Of a stretch of 64,000 nt of DNA, positions 1 through 11,112 are shown one piece after another. The stretch is from Lunularia cruciata (lineage: Eukaryota; Streptophyta; Marchantiopsida; Lunulariales; Lunulariaceae), in assembly GCA_948567375.1 (NCBI GenBank), contig OX419758.1, positions 14,699,001 to 14,763,000 on the forward strand. The letters are read 5' to 3'. The position numbers and the translations under genes are program-made. Each line of letters opens with the position of its first letter. The stretch's first letter is position 1. Under the pieces are notes generated by a model that saw only the letters and a list, made by a program, of their open reading frames with translations, had not been told where the DNA came from and did not search any database.

Positions 1-2912
1 GTATCTGTAGTCTCGAGAGATGTATTCGGCGGTCGGCTCACCTGGCCTTTTCGAGATTTTCGAGAATTAGTCCTTTAGGACAGAAGTCACGTCACGACCG
101 CACGACTGTTTGCATGGACGAGAATGCGTAACACAGTTCGCCGGCTGATCTCCCCGAGCAGTATCATAGTGCTCGGAAGAACTAACCGGGATGTTTTGAT
201 TCACGGGGAGTGTAGGACGTTGTTTGAGCGAACACGGGAACAGGGAAGCGGTCCGAGGGGAGGAGCACTGTAGCAAAGGGAGGGAAAATCAGGGCATGCA
301 CAATTTACTGCTGCTTGACAGTGGTAATTAAACCATCCCACAAACAGACAAAAGATCAACAGCGCGGGACCCCGATGGCAGATACGACAAGTAAGTCGAC
401 GACTATGAAGGAGCGGTGGCGTTTGTGTGTTCTGTCGTCAGGTACTAAATGCCATCAGAATGTGGTGAAGGAAATGCGACTGCTATCAGTAGTACTGCTC
501 GTTTTCTGGTGGAAATTCGTTAGAAGTTGGTAAAGGGTCCGCGCTTTCATTTGGTGGAAATTTGTTAGATTTTGTCAGTCCCGTAATTCCCTTCAAATTC
601 AAGGTCGTGCGTAGACAGAAATTGGTCCCCCAGTTTCATTCCCTTTATCTATACAATTCATTCACGCAGTGGTCCATGAAATTTACACAAGGATTGTTGG
701 GTAAAATGTTATGCCCCAATTTCGTTACGCTCTTTACATTGATGTCGAGATTTGCCGAAATCGATGTAAAATTTCGACATGTGTGTACAGATCATTACTT
801 TTCTGTTAGTTGACTGGTATCGCTATGAAGGTGCATGATGCTGAATTGCCGTTGGGTGTGGCGTATTCTCTTTATTTGGAGGGGTGAAGCCGTAACCCAC
901 AGGCGTGATCCTTAACTTGTGGTGGACCAGCCAACGGTCTCTCCTTCTCACTATGGTGTTTTGTCCGCTTTCTTTAGAAGATCCGCTAAACCTCCACTAA
1001 ATTGATGGGGGCTCAGGCAAGACAATTGATTGTCGGTTGAGACTTTTGTGAAGTTAGATACCCACTTTCCTCAACTGGCGACAGCTCTCTAACTTGCTGG
1101 AGCTCCTAATATCCACGGCATATCCGTAGCCCGAGCATATTTCCTGCAGTCGCCACATGTTCCTCTAAATCTTCCTTACTTACAGCGGTAGTTGCCCAGT
1201 TCAACTACACATATCATCTGCCCGATATCTCCTGCTCCCTTTTGAGAGGACAATAGCTGTAGAGCTGCACAAGAGTTTCTTAATTTCAAAGGTCATTATT
1301 TATTCTTTTTGCTATTCAATTTAAAATAGTAAATTAATTAGAAGATGACAAATTGCTGAAATTTCATATATCTCCACTTGAGAGAATAAGCACCCCATAA
1401 AAGCGTAAAGTAATACAAACAGAGCTACATGTGAAAGCAAAGCTCAACGACTCCATATTATGGTTTTTTTTTTGCTGAGATATTTTCAAGATTTGGGAAG
1501 AAAAATCTGATCTTAGGTAGATTGAAGAACATGGATGGATTATATTTATATATATATAAACATCTATTTAAAAAGTTCTAGGATGAAAATCAGACTTTGT
1601 AATACAGAGAGGTTGTGAATACACTTTTGTTGAGGAGATCGAACTTTAGTAGTCGCGTATTATGATGATTGAGTGATCAAACACTTAGTTAATTACATGA
1701 TCGATCTAAACGCACGTATGTACCTTTTCTAGAAATGTGATCGAGTATCCTATGATGTTGTCTTTACGTCCAGATAAACATTATAATCATTATATTAAAG
1801 CATCAAAGATAGCTATGACTATTTCCACCGGGTTACGACTTTTGCACCACCTTTAAAGTAGCAGACTGAAATGAAAAGTAGCAGCGACCTGAAGTTCGCA
1901 CGACAGAAATATCGCCAGCACCTTCAGATGGAGTAAAGAGTAAGTTAGGCAGGAAGTCTAGAGGTGGGGTTTGGAGTGCCGTAATCGCTACTCAGACTGT
2001 AGCTGTAGCTGTAACTGGTGGATGACAACTTGGTGATCCGCTAATTGTGGACCGCGGCTAAACACGCTATCTTTTGCAACAGCTCCCGACCAATCAGGGT
2101 CGCTCCTCTCACCGTCCCTTGCTATTGGGTCTTTCGGGTCTCTTGCATGACGGATTCGTAAACAGTTACAATCGTATAAACAAAGTTGTGGAGTTTACTG
2201 TAGGTGATACTTTAAATTTTCACTCTGGTGTTTTACCCCCGAGATGAAAACCGCGCTTAGTCATATGAAGTGGAGTCTCCGTCATGAGGAGATTTCTGAA
2301 TATGTTGAATAAAATTTATTGTTTATTGTATACTATGTATTATTTACTATATTTAAACTTCATGAAGTAGCTTCACTTTGATAAGAATCTCTATTTTCAA
2401 GTATCTTATGATGGAATATACTCATGGTTGTTGAATGAAGGCGATGTCCAAAATTACTAAAAAAACTACAGATTAAATTACCAAGGGACGAGTTTAACGA
2501 GAAAAGGATGTAGGTAACTTGACTATTGTACAATATGTCCTTATTTTCTTGTTATGGTAAGTCCGATGTGCTTACCCACGAGAAAGGAAGGGAGATTGAA
2601 AACAATCATTGGCACAAAAGGATGTTTCTCCACAATGATGGTTGTTGAACTCTCTTCGGGCAAAAAAAATTTAAGTGGACAAAACGCAGGGGAAGATATT
2701 CGAAACGTGACTTTGAAATTGGCTGCTCTACCTGCTCCAGAATTTGCTTTACTGCTATCTTTTAAGACATAAATTCTAAAGTCACGACTTCGATATTGAC
2801 ATACTTCGATATTGATCTATTCGGGTGCCGATCTTTGCGCGTGAGGGGATCTATAGGATAAGTACAGTATGTAGTTGAATGTGAGTAAGGCGACCGCGTA
2901 GGAAAAACGAAG

Positions 2913-2995
2913 GAGGGGGAGACCCCATCAAGCCGTACAAGGGAGAGACAAAAAAGGTAACATGGAGCTAAGCTCCAATAGAGTCTATATGAGCG
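2913..2995 (+). repeat. Dispersed repeat, copy 1
   Basis: This segment shares its core (a CATCAAGCCGTACAA block, a GGGAGAGACAAA block, and a block like ATGGAGCTA-GCTCCAATAG) with 4066-4170 on the same strand and 13097-13200 on the opposite strand. The copies are diverged but collinear. No coding potential or terminal structure identifies the family. Confidence 0.6.
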
Positions 2996-4065
2996 TGAGT
3001 ACGTGTAGTGTGAGGGTTGAATGTGAGTACGGTGGACAAGAGTATGCTCTAAAGACAATTTGGTGACGAGAGCGTTTGAAAAGTATAAACGACCTTTAAG
3101 AAGCTTCTCCCACAAGCAAGACCCACTTGGTATATTATCTATTTGGTTCTTTGTATTTGTCAAGAAGCGCTCACAGATCGCATGGACCACATCTAAAAGG
3201 GCTTCTTGAAACTAATCTTTTTGGGAGAAAGTGCTTTTATATTGAGTACTTGAAAGCAGCTTTTTAGAGATTTCAGAATATAAATATGTCCACAAAGAGG
3301 CGATATTGGATTTTGAAAGGCATGGTCTTGCCAAATATCCCGTAGGGAATTCTCAGCAGGAAATTTAATATCGTTTGTATTTGTATGTAAGGAGCATACT
3401 TTTCCGTTATGTATCACGTGTTTACATCTATGGTATATCTAATTGATTTCTTCGAAGTAAAATCGGCTCCTAGAATTCAATTATACCGTCTCAAGAAAAT
3501 ACAGTTCTCTAGAAGGGTGAAATTCAGTCCTTGAATTCCATCACATCCCTCAGAAGTTATTCTGTCCAATAATTAAAGTTGAGTTCTATCTTTTTGGTCA
3601 GACCTGGGATGAATCCAAGAAAGCAATGGGAAATTTTACTTGGAAGTTGCACCATAACGGAGGATAATAACGGTTGTACTGAAGACACTTTCAGCAGGGA
3701 ACAAGGAAGAGGCTAAGCATGTGCATTGATTGGAGTGCAGTCACCAGGGCAATCAATCCCTGCTAGAAAGGTAATTCACCGCTGAGGAACAAGTTCCTGT
3801 GGACAAGTCAGCAAGCCTTTTGAATGCATTAGCTTGAAGAATCTGGAGCCATGGTTGAAAGTAAGAACTAGTATGGAAGATCCTGTCTGAGATATGTCAC
3901 GATGATTAATAATCCAAGTGGAGAGACTGAGTGGCCGCGAGAGATATCACACATTGATGCTATAACAAGCATTAGATCGTTGATGTAGAAGGGTTGGTTA
4001 TAGCTGAATCACACGAGGAGAAGAAAGCTTTGGTTCCAAGACACTGATAAAGTGAAAAAAACGAC

Positions 4066-4170
4066 CACATAGAACACATGAAGGATGGGAAGACCATCAA
4101 GCCGTACAACGGATAGACAAACGAGGTAAAATGGCGACAGGCCCCAATAGTAACGATATGAGAAATCTGC
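4066..4170 (+). repeat. Dispersed repeat, copy 2
   Basis: Collinear with copy 1 and with the reverse complement of copy 3. With copy 3 it also shares a left extension reading CACATAGAA...ATGAAGGATGG, which defines a repeat of at least about 105 bp. It lies about 325 bp beyond the stop codon of purH. Confidence 0.6.
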
Positions 4171-4494
4171 TAATAAATAAGTTGGGAAAATTGATTGAAA
4201 TCGAGCTTATCATTTATTGATGACAGTACTCCCAGGAAACAAAACTGAAATTCGACCACATGGGCTCAACTTATCTAACTAACTATTCACAAGACCACCT
4301 GCTTTTGTAGGTTCAAACTCGAAACTGCCGCATTACTTCTCTGTGAAGGGGTCTCAATAGATCTGTCAGCTAGAACATGGGGGTAGAATAAGGAATTTGT
4401 AATGGAGGAGGAGGAGAAGCAGTGCTGGTCATGTAATGGGATATCTACGAGTTACTTGGGACAAAATTGATCTTGATTGTAGAAAGCTCTCCTA

Positions 4495-7400
4495 CTAATG
4501 CCTGAAGTGTCGTACTTTGGTGAAGAGCATGGCAACATCATACTTGTTACAGCAGTCTATGGCGTCCTGGTCCCTCATACTACCACCGGGTTGAGCTATC
4601 ACAGCGACACCAGCTTTGCAAGCGTCCTCAACTGCATCGTTCCAGGCTGCCACAAACAACAGTGATATGAGTTGGACTGAGTTTGTTTGCACTTGAATGA
4701 TGAAAAGGTGAAGATACTAAACACCTAATATATATATTTGTGAAGGAAATTATGTGTGCTTGTTAAAGCTCGAGGACTCAACAAATTTGCAGGTTACAGA
4801 GTAGGTTTCATTTCTTACCGAAGGGGAAGAAGGCATCACTTGCTACAGCAGCTCCCTTTGCTTCGGAACCAGCCTTCTCCAAGGCTATCTGAAGACTTTT
4901 CACTCTGTTGGGCTGTCCACTTCCCATGCCAAGCATCTTGTTGTTCTGTAACAGGATTTAATGAGAGAACCATTAGAGGGGTAATCCGGAGATGGTCGGC
5001 AGCGTTCTTCATATACGCGGAGGCCCACACTTTTAGTATTCGAAGTGTGTCTAAGGCAAAATCTCACCTTAGCGAAAACGATGGCGTTACTCTTCACATG
5101 CTTCACGCACAGCCAAGCGAATTTTGCATCTTCCACTTCCTCTACAGTGGGAACTTTGTTGGATACGACCTCAAAGTCGATATCGTCTGGGGTTAGATCG
5201 TCAGCCTCCTGTAGAAGCCATCCTCCTGCAACCTGTCGGAGGGAACGTCTTCCCCTTTGGCTAGGCTTAGTCTCGAGAATTCGAAGAGTCTTAGATTTCC
5301 CTTTCAAAACTTCCAGTCCCCTCGGCGTGTACTTTGGTGCGACCACAATCTCGTAAAACATTCTTGTCTCTCCATCTGTTGGGCTTCTGAATTCCCGAAT
5401 TTCTTTTGCAAGAGCCTGCGTTGCAAGATATTTACAAGGTTAGCGCTTTCTGACAGATAGAAGACGAGTTTGATAAACTAACAGTTGAATTCTCTTGATT
5501 CAGGTGCATGCACGTTAGAAAAGATCAGTACCTCAAGAATAACATAAACGTCTAAGAGATAAGGCCAGACTCTCTACACTAACTTAGTAGTGGAAGAAAA
5601 TTTGAGTTTGTTGTTTAAAGTAGTACTTGACAGTATCTAGCCAGCAATGAGACTGTTGTTTCTGTCCACACTAAACAACTCGGATGCAAAAGACACTTGT
5701 GGTGAGGAGGAGATTTAGGGAAGTTTACTTCATCCACTTCCACGTTAAATGCAACGATGCCTCCAAAAGCACTGACGGGATCAGCTCTAACAGCTAGGCG
5801 ATATGCTTCCAGAAGGTTGCTGTCAGAAGAAGCCACTCCGCAAGGATTGGTATGTTTTACAACCACGCAGGTTGGAGTGGTGAACTCACAAACACAATTC
5901 CAAGCGGCATCTGCATCCAGATAGTTGTTGTACGACATTTCCTGCAAGAACAAGCTTTGTCAGCTCCACCACCGAGTAGATCCAGCTACCAACAATCAAC
6001 TAGGATGGAAAATTTCTCTGAATGAGGTCATTATTTCGTAAGTTTCGTGTGCAATCTCCCATCTCGAATTTCAACATCATCTTGAAGCCGAAAAATTTTT
6101 CTCGCTTGCAAGTTGCACTAATGTTTGTCCGGCGAGAGACCACCCAACCAACTTGCGAACGAAAGGTCTCACTATGGCTACGAACCTTGCCATGATGCTG
6201 AATTGATGTGGCAATCCCACCAGCCTTCACTTCTGCAAGTGAGTTATCGGTGTAAAAGGCAGCATTCTGATGAGGATTCTCTCCGTATCTAAGGACCTGC
6301 TTCAGGGAAATAGGCACGCTCATACTGGGAGGGGGGTTCCAGCTATCCATACCTGGGTGGAAACGAAGGACAAGGAATTTACCAATATCCGTGGGCATCA
6401 AGGAGTGTCTCGGATCAAGCTCAGATGTGTTCCACCAGAATTGTAAAATTATCAAAAAGTCAACGATCTAACTTCATCATGGATAAATCACAGGATCTGA
6501 AAAAAGCATACGTCCAAATGAAACTCTAAACTTGTCATCCTTTAATTTCCAAATACTATTAGTATAGATGCCTCACCAACTGTCTGCCTCCAGAGCCATT
6601 CTGCAACAACGCTATCGTATGAAGCACAATGTTGGAACGCTTTCCACGCTAGTCTCCTGCGGAATGTCTCATTGGATTCTTCTGCTCCTCCTCCACGCAA
6701 GTTATCCAACAAAGCAGGATAATCTGCTGGGTCTACCACTACAAGTACATCCTTGTGGTTCTGTCGACACGAGGAGCGGGAATGTCAGATGAGAAATCAA
6801 TTAGGAGCGACAGCAGAACTTCCCCCAGGAAACTCTATGACACCCTTCACAACAAACAGAACTTGGATGATCACCCACCAGAATAGAACAATAAGATAGA
6901 AAACAGAGATAATAAACGACCCTACCTTAGCAGCTGCCCTGATCATAGAAGGTCCACCGATATCAATATTTTCGACCCCCCTATCGAAGTCACAGCCTCC
7001 AGGGGCGGTGATAGTGCTGTAAAAAGGGTATAAGTTTACCACCACCACGTCGATAGTCCCTGTTCCCGATGTACAGACACTGATTAGACTACGAATTTTT
7101 GAGATTACAGGTTAAAGAAGAAAAGAGAGATAGGTGCTACACATAACACTGAGACGAAACCCCAGCAAAAGTTTATAACTCCAAACAAATATTATTAACA
7201 AATACCGATTCCATGCTGTTCTAGGGCCTCCATGTGCTTCGACAAGTCTCTTCTCGCCAAGATACCGCCATGCACAGCAGGATGCAGTGTCTTCACTCGA
7301 CCATCCAGCTGGGGAATACAAGTGTCCAAAAAATGTTCAACAAAAACGAGTTCTGAACAGCAAAAAATAACAAGGTACTGAGCTGAAGGAGATTACGGCC

Positions 7401-8825
7401 CGGCTATTTGAAGGCCGCAACCAGAGAGTGAAGCAAAAAGAATTCTGTGAGTAGCTTATCCCGGAAGGCTCGATAGTCAATTGCCACAGTAATCTGGGAC
7501 AATTCAGCACTTCGTGATAACCAACTCTACTTACGAATAGAGCATTCGACCCACACCAAATCCGCAATGAGAATCTGCTGAAAGGGACCAACCATTTCCG
7601 GGAAGGATGTAAGCTGCTCCACTCTTGTAACAGTGAAGCCAGCCCTCTCCAGAGCTGATGCAGTCCCCCCAGTCGACACTAGCGTATACCTGCAGGTTGA
7701 AACAAGTGCATGAAATGTTTAATTTCCTTGTACCTGACTTTTCGTTGCCGTAAGATTTACTTACAGGCATAGAATATTCAAAATTGAATCACAAACTACA
7801 GCCTAAGTGATTGGTCCAGCAAAGAAAGATACAGTAAAGAAATTATTTCTTCTGTCAGATGGTTTGCCAACCCTTGGGGATTTTTAAATACCGGCACACA
7901 AACAGCAGGATACTCGCGTGACGCAACGACAGCATTAGAAAATAGTAAACAATTTCGCAGGTAGGAAATGCAAATGCCGGAGGAAGCTGACTATCAAGGA
8001 AGCTTGACATATTTCTCGAAGAGATCAAGCGCGACAGAAGTGGGAAATCGTCACCCGAGTTCCGAGAGGCCACTAGCGAGGACATCAAGGTCCTTCTTAT
8101 CCGAAAGAGAGACGAGAGCCTTCTTGGGACCTGCAACCATCCACATTGTTATATGTATCTCTTCTTTCCATTCGACTACAACAACCTACAAGAGCTGTGA
8201 AATCACTGACGCAGACTACTCCTGATCCACGAGATGGGGCTCAGCTTCAATAACCCATCAAGTAGTTCTGACTCCCATAGAAACAAGTTTCATGCCCATG
8301 AACCTTCCCAGTATACTCACAACTCTACTAACGCAAAACCTGTACAGAAACCTCCACATAATCTACGCAGGGGGTTCGCCACTGTAATCTAACATACACC
8401 GAGAAGAAATGGATTATTAAAAATAGGGGAGTTCCGCAGAAAAATCCACAAAAATGAACAAAGGACTCTTCACACGAAAGGCAAAATATACTGACCACCA
8501 AAACCCACAGAAACGAAAGCCTAGAGAGCTTGAATGTGCCAGCATCCTCACCTGCAGAAACATCGATGGTGACGTTGGAAACATCAGGGAGGGAGTCAGT
8601 GGAAGAAGCCATTGCACGGGTTCCTGCTAGAAATCGCTGCTGTTGCTCGACGGCCGAGGAAGCAGAAGAAGAAGCACCAGACGACGCAACCTCAAGCGAC
8701 CGACGAAGACCAAGACCGGAGAAAGGCTGGTTGCAGATCGATTTCACTGAGTGGGCAGCGGCTGCAGGTAGAGCGGAAGAAGGGTGACCCAGTGCAGGCA
8801 ACAGCGTTGCCAACCTGCATGCCAT
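4495..8825 (-). CDS. purH: Bifunctional purine biosynthesis protein PurH (AICAR transformylase / IMP cyclohydrolase), 11 exons
   Basis: PurH catalyses the last two steps of de novo IMP synthesis: formylation of AICAR using 10-formyl-tetrahydrofolate, then ring closure of FAICAR to IMP. Exons read on the minus strand are 8825-8552, 8130-8055, 7689-7593, 7308-7206, 7059-6926, 6760-6577, 6352-6186, 5941-5729, 5415-5068, 4945-4819 and 4646-4495. All junctions are GT-AG and phases agree, giving 1875 nt and 624 aa. The first ~95 residues are Ser/Ala-rich with few acidic residues, as expected of a plastid or mitochondrial transit peptide. The cyclohydrolase domain follows ([37 protein letters not shown]), then the transformylase domain (RYGENPHQ, the catalytic-region [18 protein letters not shown]-terminal FTKVRHFRH). 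Bacterial PurH is about 530 aa, so the excess is the leader. A second Met at the end of the Ser/Ala-rich leader could start a shorter form. Nothing looks broken. Confidence 0.95.
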
Positions 8826-10218
8826 AGCCGAATTTCTTCTTCTCTGTTCACACAGGTTTCCTTTCCTTCACAGGCCTACAATACCGGCACTTTCTGATTC
8901 CAGTCTTCCCAGAAACCTCAAGATTCAGGGGTTAATACTGAGATCCAATTGAGTTCATCAGGGGTGTTTTGGGCGATCGGTACTAAAGATTCGCTGGGTG
9001 CGGTAGTGGCCGTCAAGGGCAACCCCTCAACCGCAACGACTCCCTGTTCCGTGATTGTGGAGTGCAGTAGTCCCTTACCTCTTTAAAGTCCTGTGGTTCC
9101 AATAAGGTTTTATTACCTGTAGCTCTCTTGAAGAGATGGGAGTGAATACACTCTTTTTGTCCTCATCCTCTGGCTTGAAGATCGCTAAGAGGCACAACAC
9201 CAGTGGTTGCGGAACTTTTTGTGGCAGTACTATGACGCCGTTGCAATCTGTTCTTCGTGCTCTATAGTTAGCTCTAGACGTTTGCTGTGGTCACTCACAG
9301 CTAACACGGTTGTTCAGACAACTCAGGATGGCACACGTAACAAGCGCTCAGATAGTTGGAGTATTTCCTATTTGCTGGATGACAAGACGTGAGGGTCGAG
9401 AGGAAGGGGAGCTTGCTGCATTGTAGGGGCATGGATACACTTTTGAATGCCTCTCAAATTTGGCACCTGGTGATGGGCACACGATATGAAGGTTCATTGC
9501 AAGATTTTAAGTGTCTTTGATTGAGATCTTGGAAGTTGAAAGTGAAACAACTTTTATCTCGCCCAGGAGACTCCAGACTCCACATATATACTCTCAGTGA
9601 TAATTGAGAGTATATACAGTTTTTAGCCTGCTGCAGTCAAAGCAAAAAGAAAAGTAAATGTGTAGTCCACACTGGTATGAACTTTGATTAGGGCAAGTAA
9701 ACTATCACTCTTCCAGTGAATTTCACACTCAGGAACAATCGACACTTTCCTATGAACAATCCTGGATTCGTTGCGCTATTCAGATTTCCCTGTAATAAGT
9801 GAGTTTCTTTGGGAGGCCATCTTCCACATGAGCTAACAAGCGACTGTACAGAAGGTATCTATCTACCCATCAGCCATAAAAGATGATGCGAGTCGATGTT
9901 CATACAGTCTCAAAGTTCCAGAGATCAAAGTTCTTATCCATTCAATGCACATCAGACAAAAGTGTATGCCCCGACCCACAAATGAATTGGTGCATTACCT
10001 CGGAGTAGCCTAGTTCTGCAAATGAACAAGAAGGCTTGATAAGATGCCAAACACTTCCACCAATGCTAGTTGACTATGTGACGCGTTTTGTGAAAATAAA
10101 AGATTGAGCTGTACCCAGAAGCGTAGGTTGATTTCAATGTCAACTGGTCAGATTGGAGAGAGCAACTGTAACATTGTATACAAAGGCAGAAGTGTACTAC
10201 TCTTTATGTCTAGTACTT
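8826..10218. other. Intergenic stretch between purH and the CX9C gene
   Basis: It should contain the purH promoter and 5' UTR and, at the other end, the 3' UTR of the minus-strand CX9C gene. No recognisable gene is seen. The only structured element noted is a small hairpin at 9585-9616. Confidence 0.4.
9585..9616. repeat. Small perfect inverted repeat
   Basis: Twelve-base arms (TATATACTCTCA at 9585-9596 and its complement at 9605-9616) flank an 8-nt loop. The context is non-coding. It could be chance in AT-rich DNA or a foldback remnant. Confidence 0.5.
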
Positions 10219-11112
10219 TTACTTAGCGCTCCGAGAGAAGCCGGCTAGCTCTGCTGCTTTGGCCAGTGCAAAGGCTTCATGACGTTCCTCCCACGGGAAC
10301 TAAATTGAATGCAGTATATGGTTCAGTTCTCTACTCAAGTGTCAAAAATTACCCCCTACTCCATTTAGAGTATCTCAGGGTTTGAGAAAACCGAAGAACC
10401 CTAAAAGCACCGCCAATGTGCTTTCGTCCCAATGTCTTAGAAACAGGGCTCCTCATTGTCCCTTCATCATTCGTGAAATTCTCTGGAGATGGTAATTGAT
10501 TGTGTTGTGCGACTTCCCGCTCTTGGCCTGAAAGTTCATGTACAAAGTGAGCAATTCGCTTACCGCTGGAAAATCAGCTCAAAACTTCTACCCAGTAATT
10601 TAGTACTGTAGACATGACCAACGGTGATGAGACAAAAACCTAGACATACGTGCTGCTACGTCCGATAGAATCTTGTGCATTAGAAGCTACGAGAATTATG
10701 TATGCGTCATGAGCTCTGGCGATTACACAACACAAGTGTCAATGCTAAGCTTGACAGAATTGGTGGGTATAGCCAACCTTGCAGCTCTAGGTATGTCGAA
10801 TGAGCAGCAGATCAACGTAAAATCAAATTAGCAACAAATGAACATTATATTAACATCCCATCGCTAAGGCGATTAAAACACAATCAATAAACGACGATAA
10901 GGGGCAAAGATGTGCATATCCAGCGTGGAAAGTAAGCTTACTTGGAGGTCCATGCAAGTCTGCAGAGCTTTCTTTTCTTGAATACAGCCATCGTCGTTAA
11001 AGTTAGCCTTCTTCAAGCACGCCAGAAAATTCAGCATCTCAGACAAGCAAGGGCGATATCTCTTCCCAATATCCTTGGGGTTCACCCGCATAATACCTGC
11101 CTTACGCCCCAT
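10219..11112 (-). CDS. Twin CX9C protein resembling mitochondrial ribosomal protein mS37 (Mrp10/CHCHD1-like), 2 exons proposed
   Basis: Exon 1 (11112-10942) encodes 57 residues starting MGRKAGIMRVNPKDIG. It has two CX9C pairs, C22/C32 and C43/C53, the signature of CHCH proteins oxidised by Mia40 in the mitochondrial intermembrane space. The short basic N-terminus followed by twin CX9C is how small plant Mrp10-like (mS37) proteins look, so a role in the small mitoribosomal subunit is inferred. Exon 1 ends in a clear GTAAGC donor in phase 0. The best downstream candidate for the last exon is 10299-10219: it follows an ATTTAG acceptor, continues in phase 0 for 26 residues ending GFSRSAK, and then stops. 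That second exon is inferred from splice signals only, and a further small exon in the 640-bp intron cannot be excluded. The total would be 83 aa. Confidence 0.7.

Larger units (their letters stand above)
1..4494. other. Intergenic stretch without recognisable gene
   Basis: Short open frames occur on both strands, the longest about 142 codons near 2762-3190 on the minus strand, but none resembles a known family and none shows convincing exon structure. The stretch is AT-rich in parts (around 1300-1850 and 2160-2500). It holds two copies of a dispersed repeat (2913-2995 and 4066-4170), listed separately. The part just below 4495 would contain the 3' UTR of the minus-strand purH gene. Confidence 0.5.
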
